Assembly: GCA_022616415.1 (NCBI GenBank)
Contig: JAKEEU010000032.1
Location: forward strand, 1-37,245
DNA from: Candidatus Zhuqueibacterota bacterium
GTDB taxonomy: Bacteria; Zhuqueibacterota; Zhuqueibacteria; Zhuqueibacterales; Zhuqueibacteraceae
Length of the DNA: 37,245 nucleotides
Direction: 5' to 3'
In this document: positions 7,915 through 16,111 of the stretch, in pieces
Layout: the number at the start of each line of letters is the position of its first letter
Position numbering within the stretch: the first letter of the stretch is position 1
Notes under the pieces: generated by a model
The model's database searches: none
Seen by the model: the letters and a program-made list of their open reading frames with translations, nothing else
What the model was told of the DNA's origin: nothing
Position numbers and translations under genes: made by a program

Positions 7915-9258
7915 ATGGCAAACTCTTCATCAGTAACGATCACGGCGAAAATTGGCGACTCTCAACCAATCGAACAGCAACACCGCGATTGGTTTGCTCA
8001 AACCGGATTGCGCCACCTGCACGCTTTCGCGCTTTTTGCGTTGGCGGCGTTCGTCAGCTTTTCCATCGCCGGCGCGCACGTCAGTTTGGGGTTGCTCACG
8101 CTGTGCGTCATTGTGCAAAGCGTAAAGCGCAGAGGGCGGAGGGCTGAGGGCAGAGGGCAAGTGGTGGAAATTTCACCGGGGCCATCAATTTTGCTCGGCA
8201 TCGAATGGCCGATTGCCGCGTTCGTGTTAGTTGCCCTTGTTTCCACCACGCTCTCTGAAACTCCATTAACAAGCTTTCGCAACCTGCGGCATCTGCTCAC
8301 GGTTCTCGGTGCGTACGCGGTGGCGCTTTCATTGCGCCAATATCCGGAATGGCGCCGCCTGCTGCTGTGGACGTTCATCAGCGTCGCCACGGTTGCTGCG
8401 CTTTATGGCCTCGGCAAATTTGCGCTCGGTTTTTCTCGCAAAGTGCAGGGCACGCAAGGCACGACGATGACGTGGGGCGCGCTCTCGGTCATGTTTATGG
8501 CAATGACGCTGCAAATGGCTTTGGCCGCATCCACTCGCCGCGAGCGTTGGCTGGCGCGCGCGCAAATCATTCCGCAGATTTTTTCGCTGTTGTTCAGCCT
8601 GGTGCGCGGCGCGTACATCGGCTTCTTCGCGAGCGCCGTGTATCTGCTGCGCCAATATTGGTCGAAGCGCCGCATCCTTTTGCAGCGCCTTTTGCCGGCT
8701 TTTCTGATTCTCCTTTTCGTAAGCGTCTTTTCACCCACCGTGCGCCAGCGCGTCGCAGCGATTTTTGATCTCAACACCCCTTCGACGCAAGTGCGGCTGA
8801 TTCAGTGGACGTATGCGTTGAAAATTGTCGCCGATTATCCCATCGTGGGCGTGGGTTGGCGCGATTTGCAGCCAGTAGTGCGGCGGTACGCGACGCCAGC
8901 TCCCAATATTCCCGAGTACATTTCCAAAGATGTTTTTTCCATCGGCCATTTTCACAGCACGTATGTGACGATTTTAGTCTGTTTCGGCGTCGCCGGTTTT
9001 CTCGCCTTTGCGTGGTTGATGATTTCCGTTTGGCGAACGCTTGGCATGGCGATGAGGCACGCCAACGACGAAAGCCGCCGTTCAATCATCTTCGCGAGCC
9101 GCGCGGCATTGATCGGCTTTCTAGTGGCCGGTATTTTTGATTGGACGTTCGGCGACGCTGAAGTGGTAACGATGCTTTGGTTTGTGGTTGGAATGGGATT
9201 AGGACAGGCAGACTCGGCGCCCTCTTCGCCTGGCGTTTCATCTCCACACGCGCGCTAA
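7915..9258 (+). CDS. O-antigen ligase/polymerase (Wzy_C family) membrane protein
   Basis: About 447 residues with roughly ten membrane helices. The large periplasmic loop region near the C-terminus has the Wzy_C features: FSLVRGAYIGFF, a conserved Arg-rich loop, VGVGWRDLQPVVRRY and FSIGHFHSTYVTILVCFG, with a periplasmic His-containing loop. The family includes WaaL ligases, which join Und-PP-linked O-antigen to lipid A-core, and Wzy polymerases; sequence alone does not separate them. The ATG at 7915 is preferred to an upstream TTG at 7864. A GAGGGC repeat (8131-8160) encodes an Arg/Gly-rich stretch in a loop. The 3' end overlaps the convergent epimerase gene by 21 bases. Confidence 0.88.
   Translation: MANSSSVTITAKIGDSQPIEQQHRDWFAQTGLRHLHAFALFALAAFVSFSIAGAHVSLGLLTLCVIVQSVKRRGRRAEGRGQVVEISPGPSILLGIEWPIAAFVLVALVSTTLSETPLTSFRNLRHLLTVLGAYAVALSLRQYPEWRRLLLWTFISVATVAALYGLGKFALGFSRKVQGTQGTTMTWGALSVMFMAMTLQMALAASTRRERWLARAQIIPQIFSLLFSLVRGAYIGFFASAVYLLRQYWSKRRILLQRLLPAFLILLFVSVFSPTVRQRVAAIFDLNTPSTQVRLIQWTYALKIVADYPIVGVGWRDLQPVVRRYATPAPNIPEYISKDVFSIGHFHSTYVTILVCFGVAGFLAFAWLMISVWRTLGMAMRHANDESRRSIIFASRAALIGFLVAGIFDWTFGDAEVVTMLWFVVGMGLGQADSAPSSPGVSSPHAR
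8131..8160 (+). repeat. GAGGGC simple repeat inside the ligase-family gene
   Basis: Four near-copies of (C/G)(A/G)GAGGGC in tandem encode RRGRRAEGRG in a soluble loop between membrane helices. Similar purine-rich strings are common intergenic filler, so this looks like repeat DNA tolerated in frame. Confidence 0.6.
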
Positions 9259-10380
9259 GATTCGCGCGATGCGGGCGCCGGCTTTTCCTCCGCCAAAAAG
9301 CGCAAAGCCTTCCGGCTTTTTTTGCCCCGCCAAGCGAGCCCGAATTTTGTCGAGGCGCGAAATCGCCCGCAAAAACTTTTTTTTGTCCGCGCCGACCAGC
9401 GCGTTAAATCCATCCGCAAGCGTTTCAATCCATTCGGTTTCCTGGCGCAAGGTGATGCACGGCGTTTGCAAGAAAAACGCCTCTTTCTGCACGCCGCCGG
9501 AATCCGTGATAATGGCGCGGGCATTTTTTTCGAGCGCCAACATCTCGAGGTAAGAAACGGGTTGCACCACTTGCAAATCTGGCCAGTTCTGCAATTGCAA
9601 TCGCATCTTTCGGAGTCTGCGGCTCATGGCCAACAGCTTTCCGAGGCGCGGGTGCATGGGGAAAATGGCCGGTGCGTGCAGCTCGAGCAATAACTCGAGA
9701 AGGCGGTGCAGACGATCCGGGTCGTCGGTATTTTCCGCGCGGTGAATGGTGATGAGAAAATATCCTTTGGCAGCCAACCCATAGCGCTGCAACACACCGT
9801 TTGCAAAAAAGGCTTTTTTCGTGGCGCCGTCTTTGCCAAAAATCAGCGCTGCATCCAGCATCACGTCGCCGACGTTGAAGACGCCGCGTTGAATGCCTTC
9901 GGTTTCAAGATTCCGCACGGCGGTGGCCGTCGGGCAGAACAAAATATCCGCTATGTGATCAGCGACGACGCGATTGATTTCTTCCGGCATTCGCCGGTTC
10001 CAGCTCCGCAAGCCGGCTTCGACATGCGCGACCGGAATGTGCAATTTGCCGGCGCAAAGCGCACCGGCGAGGGTGGAATTGGTATCACCGTAAACGATCA
10101 CGCCTGCCGGTTTTTCCTTCACCAAGACGCGCTCGAGCTTGGCGAGAATTTCCGCGGTTTGCTCGCCATGCGGTTTCGATCCGACCTCGAGATTATATTG
10201 CGGCGCGCGCAATCCGAGTTCTTTGAAAAACACCGCCGACATTTCATAATCATAGTGCTGGCCGGTATGTACCAAAATTTCTCGAATCTGCTCTTGTCGT
10301 GTCAGTTCCCGCGAAACCACCGCGGCTTTGACAAACTGCGGCCGCGCGCCGATCACGGTGACGATAGGTATTTGCCTCAT
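9238..10380 (-). CDS. Non-hydrolysing UDP-sugar 2-epimerase (WecB/WbpI-like)
   Basis: 380 residues, the usual family length. The GT-B-like fold signatures are clear: VIGARPQFVKAAVVSREL, HTGQHYDYEMS, VYGDTNSTLAGA, HVEAGLRSWNRRMPEEINR (catalytic acids and His region), NVGDVMLDAAL and TDSGGVQKEAFFL near the C-terminus. The reaction inverts C2 of a UDP-HexNAc. The GARPQ...GQHYD wording and its place beside an acetyltransferase and a Gfo/Idh dehydrogenase fit the WbpI/WlbD subgroup, which acts on UDP-2,3-diacetamido-glucuronate, as well as WecB itself. Its ATG overlaps the acetyltransferase stop by 4 bases, so translation is coupled. Confidence 0.92.
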   Translation of the reverse strand: MRQIPIVTVIGARPQFVKAAVVSRELTRQEQIREILVHTGQHYDYEMSAVFFKELGLRAPQYNLEVGSKPHGEQTAEILAKLERVLVKEKPAGVIVYGDTNSTLAGALCAGKLHIPVAHVEAGLRSWNRRMPEEINRVVADHIADILFCPTATAVRNLETEGIQRGVFNVGDVMLDAALIFGKDGATKKAFFANGVLQRYGLAAKGYFLITIHRAENTDDPDRLHRLLELLLELHAPAIFPMHPRLGKLLAMSRRLRKMRLQLQNWPDLQVVQPVSYLEMLALEKNARAIITDSGGVQKEAFFLQTPCITLRQETEWIETLADGFNALVGADKKKFLRAISRLDKIRARLAGQKKPEGFALFGGGKAGARIARILARVWR

Positions 10381-11120
10381 TGATTTTCCAAAAGCTGCTC
10401 GGCAGGAACATCACGCCACTCGCGCGCCGGCGATCCCAAAACGATTTTGCGCGCCGGCACATTGCGCGTGACCACCGAGCCGGCAGCGACCAACGCGTCT
10501 TCCTCTATTGTAATTCCAGGCAACACGGTCACGTTCGCGCCAATCCGCGCGCCGGTTTTCATCGTCACGCCCTTGTGATATTTGAACCGCTCTTTGGTGC
10601 GCGCCATAAAATTGTCATTCGTGAACGCCACCTCCGGCGCGATGAAACAAAAATCGCCGATCTCGGAAAGCGCCGTAATGTAAGCCTCCGTTTCCAGCTT
10701 GCAACGCTTGCCAATGGTGACTTTGTTCTCAACGGTGACGCCGCGGCCGACGATGGTGTATTCACCGATGCGCACGTTCTCGCGCACGGAAGCGAGGTCC
10801 GCCACCAAGACGTTTTGTGCGATGGTGCAGCCGCGATAGATCACCACAAAAGTTCCGACGATGCAACTGTCGCCGATGACACAACCGGGCAAGGCCTCAT
10901 CTTTCGTGACGGCGCTGGCAGCCGCGCGCATCGGCAGCTTGCCAATCACGGTGTGATCGTCAATGCGCACGCCCGCGGCAATCGTCGTATCGGGATGAAT
11001 AATCACGCCGTGGCCGAGACGGCAATTCGCGCCGATCGTGACGTTGGCATCGATATAACAATTCGTGCCGAGCGTCGTGCCGGGGCCGACTTTGGCGGTA
11101 GGATGAATGAAATTTTCCAA
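10377..11120 (-). CDS. Left-handed beta-helix acyltransferase (WbpD/WlbB-like)
   Basis: 247 residues, starting at TTG (11118-11120) with a perfect AGGAGG six bases upstream; the next in-frame ATG lies about 63 codons later inside the domain. The protein is built of hexapeptide repeats (for example IGANCRLGHGVIIHPDTTI and the run from about 90 to 150), then a loop carrying FIAPEVAFTNDNF and terminal repeats TVLPGITIEEDALVAAGSVV. This is an acetyl-CoA-dependent sugar N/O-acetyltransferase fold; WbpD/WlbB enzymes acetylate the 3-amino group of a UDP-hexuronic acid. At 247 residues it is longer than typical WlbB, so the substrate is inferred from the neighbours. Confidence 0.88.
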   Translation of the reverse strand: MENFIHPTAKVGPGTTLGTNCYIDANVTIGANCRLGHGVIIHPDTTIAAGVRIDDHTVIGKLPMRAAASAVTKDEALPGCVIGDSCIVGTFVVIYRGCTIAQNVLVADLASVRENVRIGEYTIVGRGVTVENKVTIGKRCKLETEAYITALSEIGDFCFIAPEVAFTNDNFMARTKERFKYHKGVTMKTGARIGANVTVLPGITIEEDALVAAGSVVTRNVPARKIVLGSPAREWRDVPAEQLLENQ

Positions 11121-11183
11121 AAGAAACCTCCTATATCATAATGCGAATAAACTCATAATAAAACTCTAAAAGTTTTTTGACCA

Positions 11184-11316
11184 CCGGATAAAAGCCCCAA
11201 CGGATAGAAACGACGCAACAGATGAAAGAATCAAAACTAAATTATTTTGCTATTATGTTTTACTGTTGCTCCCGCCACAGCGGGCTTTATCCGTTGTGTT
11301 GTTTCTATCCGTTGGG
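11184..11316. repeat. Long inverted repeat in the dehydrogenase-acetyltransferase gap
   Basis: CCCAACGGATAGAAAC (11196-11211) is exactly complementary to GTTTCTATCCGTTGGG (11301-11316). Pairing continues inwards with mismatches through 11221/11290. CGGATAAAAGCCC (about 11185-11197) also matches GGGCTTTATCCG (11282-11293), giving an alternative fold. The element fills most of the 221-base gap between two otherwise adjacent leftward genes and looks like a small palindromic insertion. Confidence 0.8.
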
Positions 11317-11341
11317 AAATTTTGGTTATGGCCAGCCCGCG

Positions 11342-12361
11342 CTAAGATTTAAAATCAGAGAGATTGACCGGCACGCCGTTGCGCCGCAACGAAAAATTGG
11401 CCGCTTCGAGCGCTTTCACCACGCGCAAGCCGTCCTGTCCGTTCGTGCGCGGTTGCTGGCGCTGCCCGACGCACTCCAAAAAATGCTGGCATTCCAATTT
11501 CAGCGGCTCGATCATCGTCACGTACGGAATGACGATTTCACCGAAGCGCAGCGTGATGTAATCGCCGTAGGTGTCGTAATCGATTTTTTTCTCGGCGCTG
11601 TTGTTGTAAATCCGCAGCTTTTCGGAGGTCGCCATATCGTCGAACACCGCCATCTTCTTGCTGCCGACCACCGTAATTTTGCGCAGCTTGTGCGGATCGA
11701 GCCAACTAAGATGAATGTGCGCGGAGACGCGATTGGGAAAATTCAGGCTGACAAATACCACGTCTTCAATGCCCTCCTGCAAATACGTTTGCCCGCGCGC
11801 CGAAATGTCCGTTGGTTCCTGGCCGAGCAAATAAAAGATGAGCGAGAGATCGTGCGGGCCGAAGCTCCACAGCGCGTTTTCATCGCGCCGCACCTGGCCG
11901 AGATTGACGCGCTGCGAGTAGATATAATAAACCTCGCCCAGCTCGCCGTTGTGAATGAGCTGGCGCAGTTGCTGCGAAACCGGATGATACAGCATGAGAT
12001 GGCCGACCATCAGAATGCTCTGCCGGCGCTCCGCCATCTCCACCACCTCCGCGGCGTCGCGATAACTCAAAGCCAATGGCTTTTCCACAAACACGTCCTT
12101 GCCGGCCTCGAGCGCTCGTTTGGCCAGATCATAATGAGTCACTGCGCTCGACGACACGACCACCGCTTGGATATTGTCGTTTGACAGAATTTCTTGGTAG
12201 TTCTGCGTGGTTTGCAGCATTGGAAAAGCGCTGCGCAGCTTCGCAAGCTTGGCGGCGTCGAGGTCGCACGCATAAATCTGATTTTGCCGCCGCAGCTCGT
12301 AAAAATTCCGCACCAGATTTTTTCCCCAACTGCCGGCGCCGACAATGGCCAAATCAACCAT
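11342..12361 (-). CDS. Gfo/Idh/MocA-family dehydrogenase (WbpB/WlbA-like)
   Basis: 339 residues. The N-terminal Rossmann domain has LAIVGAGSWGKNLVRNF, and the family EKP motif appears as DVFVEKPLAL near residue 95. The C-terminal alpha/beta domain includes WSFGPHDLSLIFYLLG, with the conserved His-Asp region used in hydride transfer. Oxidoreductases of this family in polysaccharide loci include WbpB/WlbA, which oxidise UDP-GlcNAc-uronate at C3 so that an aminotransferase can act. The adjacent acetyltransferase and epimerase match the next pathway partners, but no PLP aminotransferase or UDP-GlcNAc 6-dehydrogenase is in this window. Divergent from the Wzx gene across a 135-base gap. Confidence 0.88.
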   Translation of the reverse strand: MVDLAIVGAGSWGKNLVRNFYELRRQNQIYACDLDAAKLAKLRSAFPMLQTTQNYQEILSNDNIQAVVVSSSAVTHYDLAKRALEAGKDVFVEKPLALSYRDAAEVVEMAERRQSILMVGHLMLYHPVSQQLRQLIHNGELGEVYYIYSQRVNLGQVRRDENALWSFGPHDLSLIFYLLGQEPTDISARGQTYLQEGIEDVVFVSLNFPNRVSAHIHLSWLDPHKLRKITVVGSKKMAVFDDMATSEKLRIYNNSAEKKIDYDTYGDYITLRFGEIVIPYVTMIEPLKLECQHFLECVGQRQQPRTNGQDGLRVVKALEAANFSLRRNGVPVNLSDFKS

Positions 12362-12458
12362 GCAAAATGCTCCATTGGTGAAAGTGCGTGAAACAAGCGA
12401 ATTTTAAAATAATCTTTGTGGCAGAGAAAGGCAAGACATTTCTTCGCCAAAATTTTGC

Positions 12459-12488
12459 TTGGTAAACGCCCGGCAAAATGCTTATATT
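12459..12488 (+). promoter_or_regulatory. Candidate promoter of wzx, possibly leaderless
   Basis: TTGGTA (12459-12464), an 18-base spacer, TATATT (12483-12488). The first good ATG of the flippase is at 12497, 8 bases after the -10, leaving no room for a ribosome binding site. The arrangement resembles the ArsR-like gene's promoter. Confidence 0.5.
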
Positions 12489-12496
12489 ATCTTTCT

Positions 12497-13960
12497 ATGC
12501 CAAATTTTTGGACGGAGGAAGCTTCCCCCGCGAATCGCGCCGGCGAGTTGCCAGCTTCCATGGCAGAGGCGGCGCCGAAAACTTCTTTGTGGCGCAGCGG
12601 CCTGCACACGTTGGGCACGAGCATCGTTTCGATTCCATTGACCATCGCCACAGGTATCGTCGTCGCGCGCGCGCTCGGACCGGCCGGCAAAGGCGCTTAC
12701 GAACTGGCGTTGGCAACAGCGGCGCTGCTGGGCATCGTCCTGGGATTTTCTCTTTCTTCGGGCGTGACTTATGTGGTGGCGCGCGGCAAAGCCAAACTGG
12801 GCGCGTTGGCTTTGCAATTGGCATGGTTTGCACTCTTGGTGGGATTGTTGGCGATAGCCATTTTATTGGCTCTCCGGCGCACATACTTTGCCGACACTTT
12901 TTTGCCCGCTGAAATGAGAGGTTGGAGCATTGTCGCCATCTCGCTTCTGCTCATCTTTACGGAAATGTCCGGTTATTGGCGCGCGATGCTGCTCGGCCGC
13001 CAGGAAATCATTAAAGCCAACGGGCGCGAATTGATCAGCCGCGCCGCCCTTTTTCTATTCATGCTGGCAGCGATAGGAATTTTGGCGGCCTCGGGACACC
13101 AAGCTTCTGCAGCAGGGCTCGTATGGGTCAACGTCGCCGTTGCCACGCTGAAGAGTCCGCTCTTCTTGCAAGCTTTGCGCCCGTTCTTTTCTGGAAGCGC
13201 TATCCATCAGCCCATGCTCGCAGAAAAAAAAAGTTGGCGCGCGCCGGTGGAAGCCAGCGGCTTGTCAGAAGTGGTCAAATTTGCCTCGCCGAGCTACCTG
13301 AGCAATCTCGCCCAATTCCTCAATTATCGGCTCGACGTCTTTCTGGTCAGCTTTTTTGCCGGCGCCGCCGCTGTCGGGCTTTACACACTGGCGGTCGCGC
13401 TGGCGCAGACGACCTGGCTGCTCTCCACCGCCGCCGCCACGGTGCTGTTGCCACGCATTGCAGCGCAGCAAGCGTCTCATTCTGAAAACGCCGCCCAAAC
13501 CGCGCGCATAACCCGCATGGCCTTGTGGGTAAGCATTGCCATGGCGTTGTTGCTGGCGCTCGTTGCCGAGCCACTCGTTACGCTGATTTATGGCCAGGCA
13601 TTTCGCGGCAGCTTGGCGCCGTTGTTCTGGCTCCTGCCGGGCATCGTTATTTTCAGCGCCGCGAATGTGCTCGCCTCTTATATTGCCGGAATCGGCAAGC
13701 CGCGCCTCAATTTTTTGGTGTCGCTGGCGGGTTTGTTCGTCACCGTCACTCTCAATCTTCTGCTGATTCCACGGCTCAATATCGTTGGCGCCGCCATTTC
13801 CAGCACCGCCTCTTACACAACCAGTACGGCGCTGATCCTATGGTTTTTCAAACGCGAGTCCGGCGTGCGCGGGCGCCATGTCTTGCTGCCAATGGCAGGA
13901 GATTTCGCTTTGCTCTTCTCGCAATTGCGTTCGTTGCTCCGCCGGCCGCGCGTTCAATAA
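12497..13960 (+). CDS. wzx: Wzx-type polysaccharide flippase (MOP superfamily)
   Basis: About 487 residues from ATG 12497. Twelve to fourteen membrane helices are visible. It starts with TSLWRSGLHTLGTSIVSIPL and VARALGPAGKGAYELALA, the first-helix signature of oligosaccharide flippases, and a second half beginning EVVKFASPSYLSNLAQFLNYRLDVFLVS that repeats the pattern. The role is to flip Und-PP-linked repeat units to the periplasm. An upstream frame opening at 12416 adds 27 polar residues and is less likely. It leads the rightward block, with the first glycosyltransferase starting 11 bases after its stop. Confidence 0.88.
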   Translation: MPNFWTEEASPANRAGELPASMAEAAPKTSLWRSGLHTLGTSIVSIPLTIATGIVVARALGPAGKGAYELALATAALLGIVLGFSLSSGVTYVVARGKAKLGALALQLAWFALLVGLLAIAILLALRRTYFADTFLPAEMRGWSIVAISLLLIFTEMSGYWRAMLLGRQEIIKANGRELISRAALFLFMLAAIGILAASGHQASAAGLVWVNVAVATLKSPLFLQALRPFFSGSAIHQPMLAEKKSWRAPVEASGLSEVVKFASPSYLSNLAQFLNYRLDVFLVSFFAGAAAVGLYTLAVALAQTTWLLSTAAATVLLPRIAAQQASHSENAAQTARITRMALWVSIAMALLLALVAEPLVTLIYGQAFRGSLAPLFWLLPGIVIFSAANVLASYIAGIGKPRLNFLVSLAGLFVTVTLNLLLIPRLNIVGAAISSTASYTTSTALILWFFKRESGVRGRHVLLPMAGDFALLFSQLRSLLRRPRVQ

Positions 13961-13970
13961 GCACGATGAA

Positions 13971-15173
13971 GTGAAAAGAAAAATTTTAATTCTCGCTTCG
14001 TGGTATCCGAGCGAAACCTCGCCGGTCGACGGCATTTTTATTCACGATCAAGCCGTCGCGCTATCGCGCGAGTATGACGTTGCGGTTTTGGCGCCGCGCC
14101 GGGTTGGTTGGCGTGAAATTTTGCAACGACAATTCGGCGCGTCATCGCAACTTGAAATCGAGGGCGGATTGCTCGTATGTCGTGAACGTGTGCTCGCGCC
14201 TGTACCGCGCGCGCCGGTTTTGGCATATCGGAGCTGGCTCCACGCTGCCGAAAGAGGTTTTTCCAAATTGCTCACGCATTGGGGTAAACCGGATTTGATT
14301 CATGCCCAAGTCGTTTTGCCGGGGGGCTTGGCTGCCGTGCGGCTTGGCAAGCAACAAACGATTCCGGTTGCGTTGACCGAGCATACAGGCCCTTTTGACG
14401 CGCATCTCAAAACGGCGCAGCAACGGCGTTGGGTGCGAGAAACGCTGGCGCAAGTCGATCGTGTGATTGCCGTGAGTCCGGCTTTAGCGAAGCAAATTCA
14501 TGCCTTCGACCGTGCCATTGCGATTCGCGTGATTGGCAACCTGATTCGAACGGATTTTTTTGTCCCGGAAAAAAATGAAAAGCAAAATTTGCCGGACACA
14601 ACAATGCGCTTTCTGACAGTCGGTCTGTTGTCTAAAGGAAAAGGAATAAATTATTTGCTCCAAGCGGCGCAACGACTCGTGCAACGAAGTGTCACAGGAT
14701 TTGAATTGACCATCGGCGGCGACGGGCCGGAGCGGCCGCCGCTTGTGCGGCTCGCACGAGCGCTCGGCCTCGCCGAGCGCTGCCGTTTCACCGGATTGCT
14801 CACGCGCGAGGAGGTCAAACATTGGATGCAGCAATGTGACGTTTTCGTCTTGCCGAGCTTGCACGAGACCTTTGGCCTCGTACTGGCTGAAGCCATGGCC
14901 TGCGGCAAACCGGTGATTGCCACGCGCTGCGGCGGGCCGGAGTTTGTCGTCACGCCGGAGACCGGCATCCTGGTGGAAGCCGCCAATCCAGGTGTCTTGG
15001 CCAATGCGATGGCGGACTTTATTCGCGGGCGTTTGCAATATGATTCTCAGAGCTTGCGTCACAGCGTGGTCGAACGGTTCGGCGAAGCGGCTTTTCTAAA
15101 AAATATTTCCACGTTGTACGAAGAAGTTTGGGCGATCAAGGCGAAGTCGGACTTGCACGCCCAGGTTACTTAA
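13971..15173 (+). CDS. GT4 glycosyltransferase (first of three)
   Basis: About 400 residues from GTG 13971, giving V/MKRKILILASWYPSE, the normal start of this family. Longer frames reach 13878 but would read through the flippase end. GT-B fold: N-terminal domain with donor-independent acceptor site (LIHAQVVLPGG, ALTEHTGPF), C-terminal donor site with GGDGPERPPLVRLA, RCRFTGLLTREE and the FVLPSLHETFGLVLAEAMACG motif with EX7E-type acids. It transfers a nucleotide-sugar residue during repeat-unit assembly; donor unknown. Its last codons lie inside one arm of the inverted repeat 15143-15206, so the C-terminal tail may have been shaped by that element. Confidence 0.9.
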   Translation: MKRKILILASWYPSETSPVDGIFIHDQAVALSREYDVAVLAPRRVGWREILQRQFGASSQLEIEGGLLVCRERVLAPVPRAPVLAYRSWLHAAERGFSKLLTHWGKPDLIHAQVVLPGGLAAVRLGKQQTIPVALTEHTGPFDAHLKTAQQRRWVRETLAQVDRVIAVSPALAKQIHAFDRAIAIRVIGNLIRTDFFVPEKNEKQNLPDTTMRFLTVGLLSKGKGINYLLQAAQRLVQRSVTGFELTIGGDGPERPPLVRLARALGLAERCRFTGLLTREEVKHWMQQCDVFVLPSLHETFGLVLAEAMACGKPVIATRCGGPEFVVTPETGILVEAANPGVLANAMADFIRGRLQYDSQSLRHSVVERFGEAAFLKNISTLYEEVWAIKAKSDLHAQVT

Positions 15174-15206
15174 ATTTAGGAAATCTTGCTGCGCAAGTCC
15201 GACTTC
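15143..15206. repeat. 14-bp perfect inverted repeat spanning a stop codon
   Basis: GAAGTCGGACTTGC (15143-15156) is exactly complementary to GCAAGTCCGACTTC (15193-15206). The 36-base loop holds the stop of the GT4 gene (15171-15173). The left arm codes for residues KSDLH near the C-terminus. It may serve as a 3' hairpin or be a mobile repeat that supplied the gene's end. Confidence 0.8.
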
Positions 15207-15229
15207 ATATATTCAAATAGAAATCTGAA

Positions 15230-16111
15230 ATGAAAAACCTCGTTCACAACGCTTTGAAATATTATTTGCGTTACTTCCCCATCTCGCGCGGCAAGACGAG
15301 AATTTTTTCATCAGCGTGGAAGCCTCTATCATTCGGAGAATATCGCCGCCGGACGACTTTATTGCAAGCCGACGTCAAGCTGAGCTGTGATTTGACCAAA
15401 TTCTTGCAGCGCCATCTCTACTTTTTCGGCAGTTATGAAAAAGAATATTGCGAGTACTGGATGAAGCTGGCTCGGCACGCTACAACCATTTTCGACGTCG
15501 GCGCAAATATCGGGCTGTACTCCCTTCTCGCCGGCGCCGCCAATCCGCGGGCCCGTGTTCATGCCTTCGAGCCAACGCCGGAAATTGTCGAGGCTTTTCG
15601 AGAGAACATCCGGCTCAATAAAATGCGCAACATTCTGGTGAACGCCCTCGGCGCCGGCGACCGCAGCGGCAAGGCTTTTCTGCAACGCTTCATAGGCGGT
15701 GATGATATTTATGATGGAATGAATTTCGTCTCCGGTCAAAAATTTGCAAGCGAAGATCTTCCGATAACCGTCGTCGCTATCGAAGATTATTGCCGGCAAA
15801 ATGGAGTTACTCGTATCGATCTCATAAAAATGGATATCGAAGGCGGTGAATACAATGCTTTGCTCGGCGCCAAAAATCTTTTGGCATCACGGGAAATTGG
15901 CTGCATTTTTCTCGAGTTGGTGGAATCGCACGCTCGTCGCTCCGGCCATTCAACGGTTGAAATCAAGCGGCTGCTGTCGGATGCGGGTTATCAAATCTTT
16001 GCTCTGCATTCCGGCAAATTGTCTCCCGTGCCAATCGAAAAGATCCACGACGGCCAGGGTGACAATGTGATTGCCTCCACACCTGACTTCCAACGGAGAG
16101 TTGAATTATAA
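15230..16111 (+). CDS. FkbM-family SAM-dependent methyltransferase
   Basis: 293 residues. The class I SAM site is TIFDVGANIGLYSLLAG (DVGANIG at 89-95), followed by VHAFEPTPEIVEAFREN with the acidic ribose-binding residue. The family landmark IDLIKMDIEGGEYNALLGA and a late CIFLELVE are present. FkbM enzymes O-methylate sugars or polyketides; in this polysaccharide block a sugar hydroxyl is the likely target. Its TAA is directly followed by the ATG of the first asparagine-synthase-like gene (zero gap), so they are one transcript. Confidence 0.92.
   Translation: MKNLVHNALKYYLRYFPISRGKTRIFSSAWKPLSFGEYRRRTTLLQADVKLSCDLTKFLQRHLYFFGSYEKEYCEYWMKLARHATTIFDVGANIGLYSLLAGAANPRARVHAFEPTPEIVEAFRENIRLNKMRNILVNALGAGDRSGKAFLQRFIGGDDIYDGMNFVSGQKFASEDLPITVVAIEDYCRQNGVTRIDLIKMDIEGGEYNALLGAKNLLASREIGCIFLELVESHARRSGHSTVEIKRLLSDAGYQIFALHSGKLSPVPIEKIHDGQGDNVIASTPDFQRRVEL

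Noticed and set aside
9238..9258. Frameshift at the convergent overlap of ligase-family and epimerase genes
   Set aside because: Both proteins end with sensible tails; a 21-base convergent overlap is common.
10380..12184. Long open frames on the plus strand opposite the acetyltransferase and dehydrogenase genes
   Set aside because: Their translations are low-complexity, rich in His, Arg and Ala, and mirror the codon pattern of the well-supported minus-strand genes.
13878..13970. Longer start of the first GT4 gene
   Set aside because: It would overlap the flippase gene and adds Cys/Arg-rich residues; GTG 13971 gives the usual family start.
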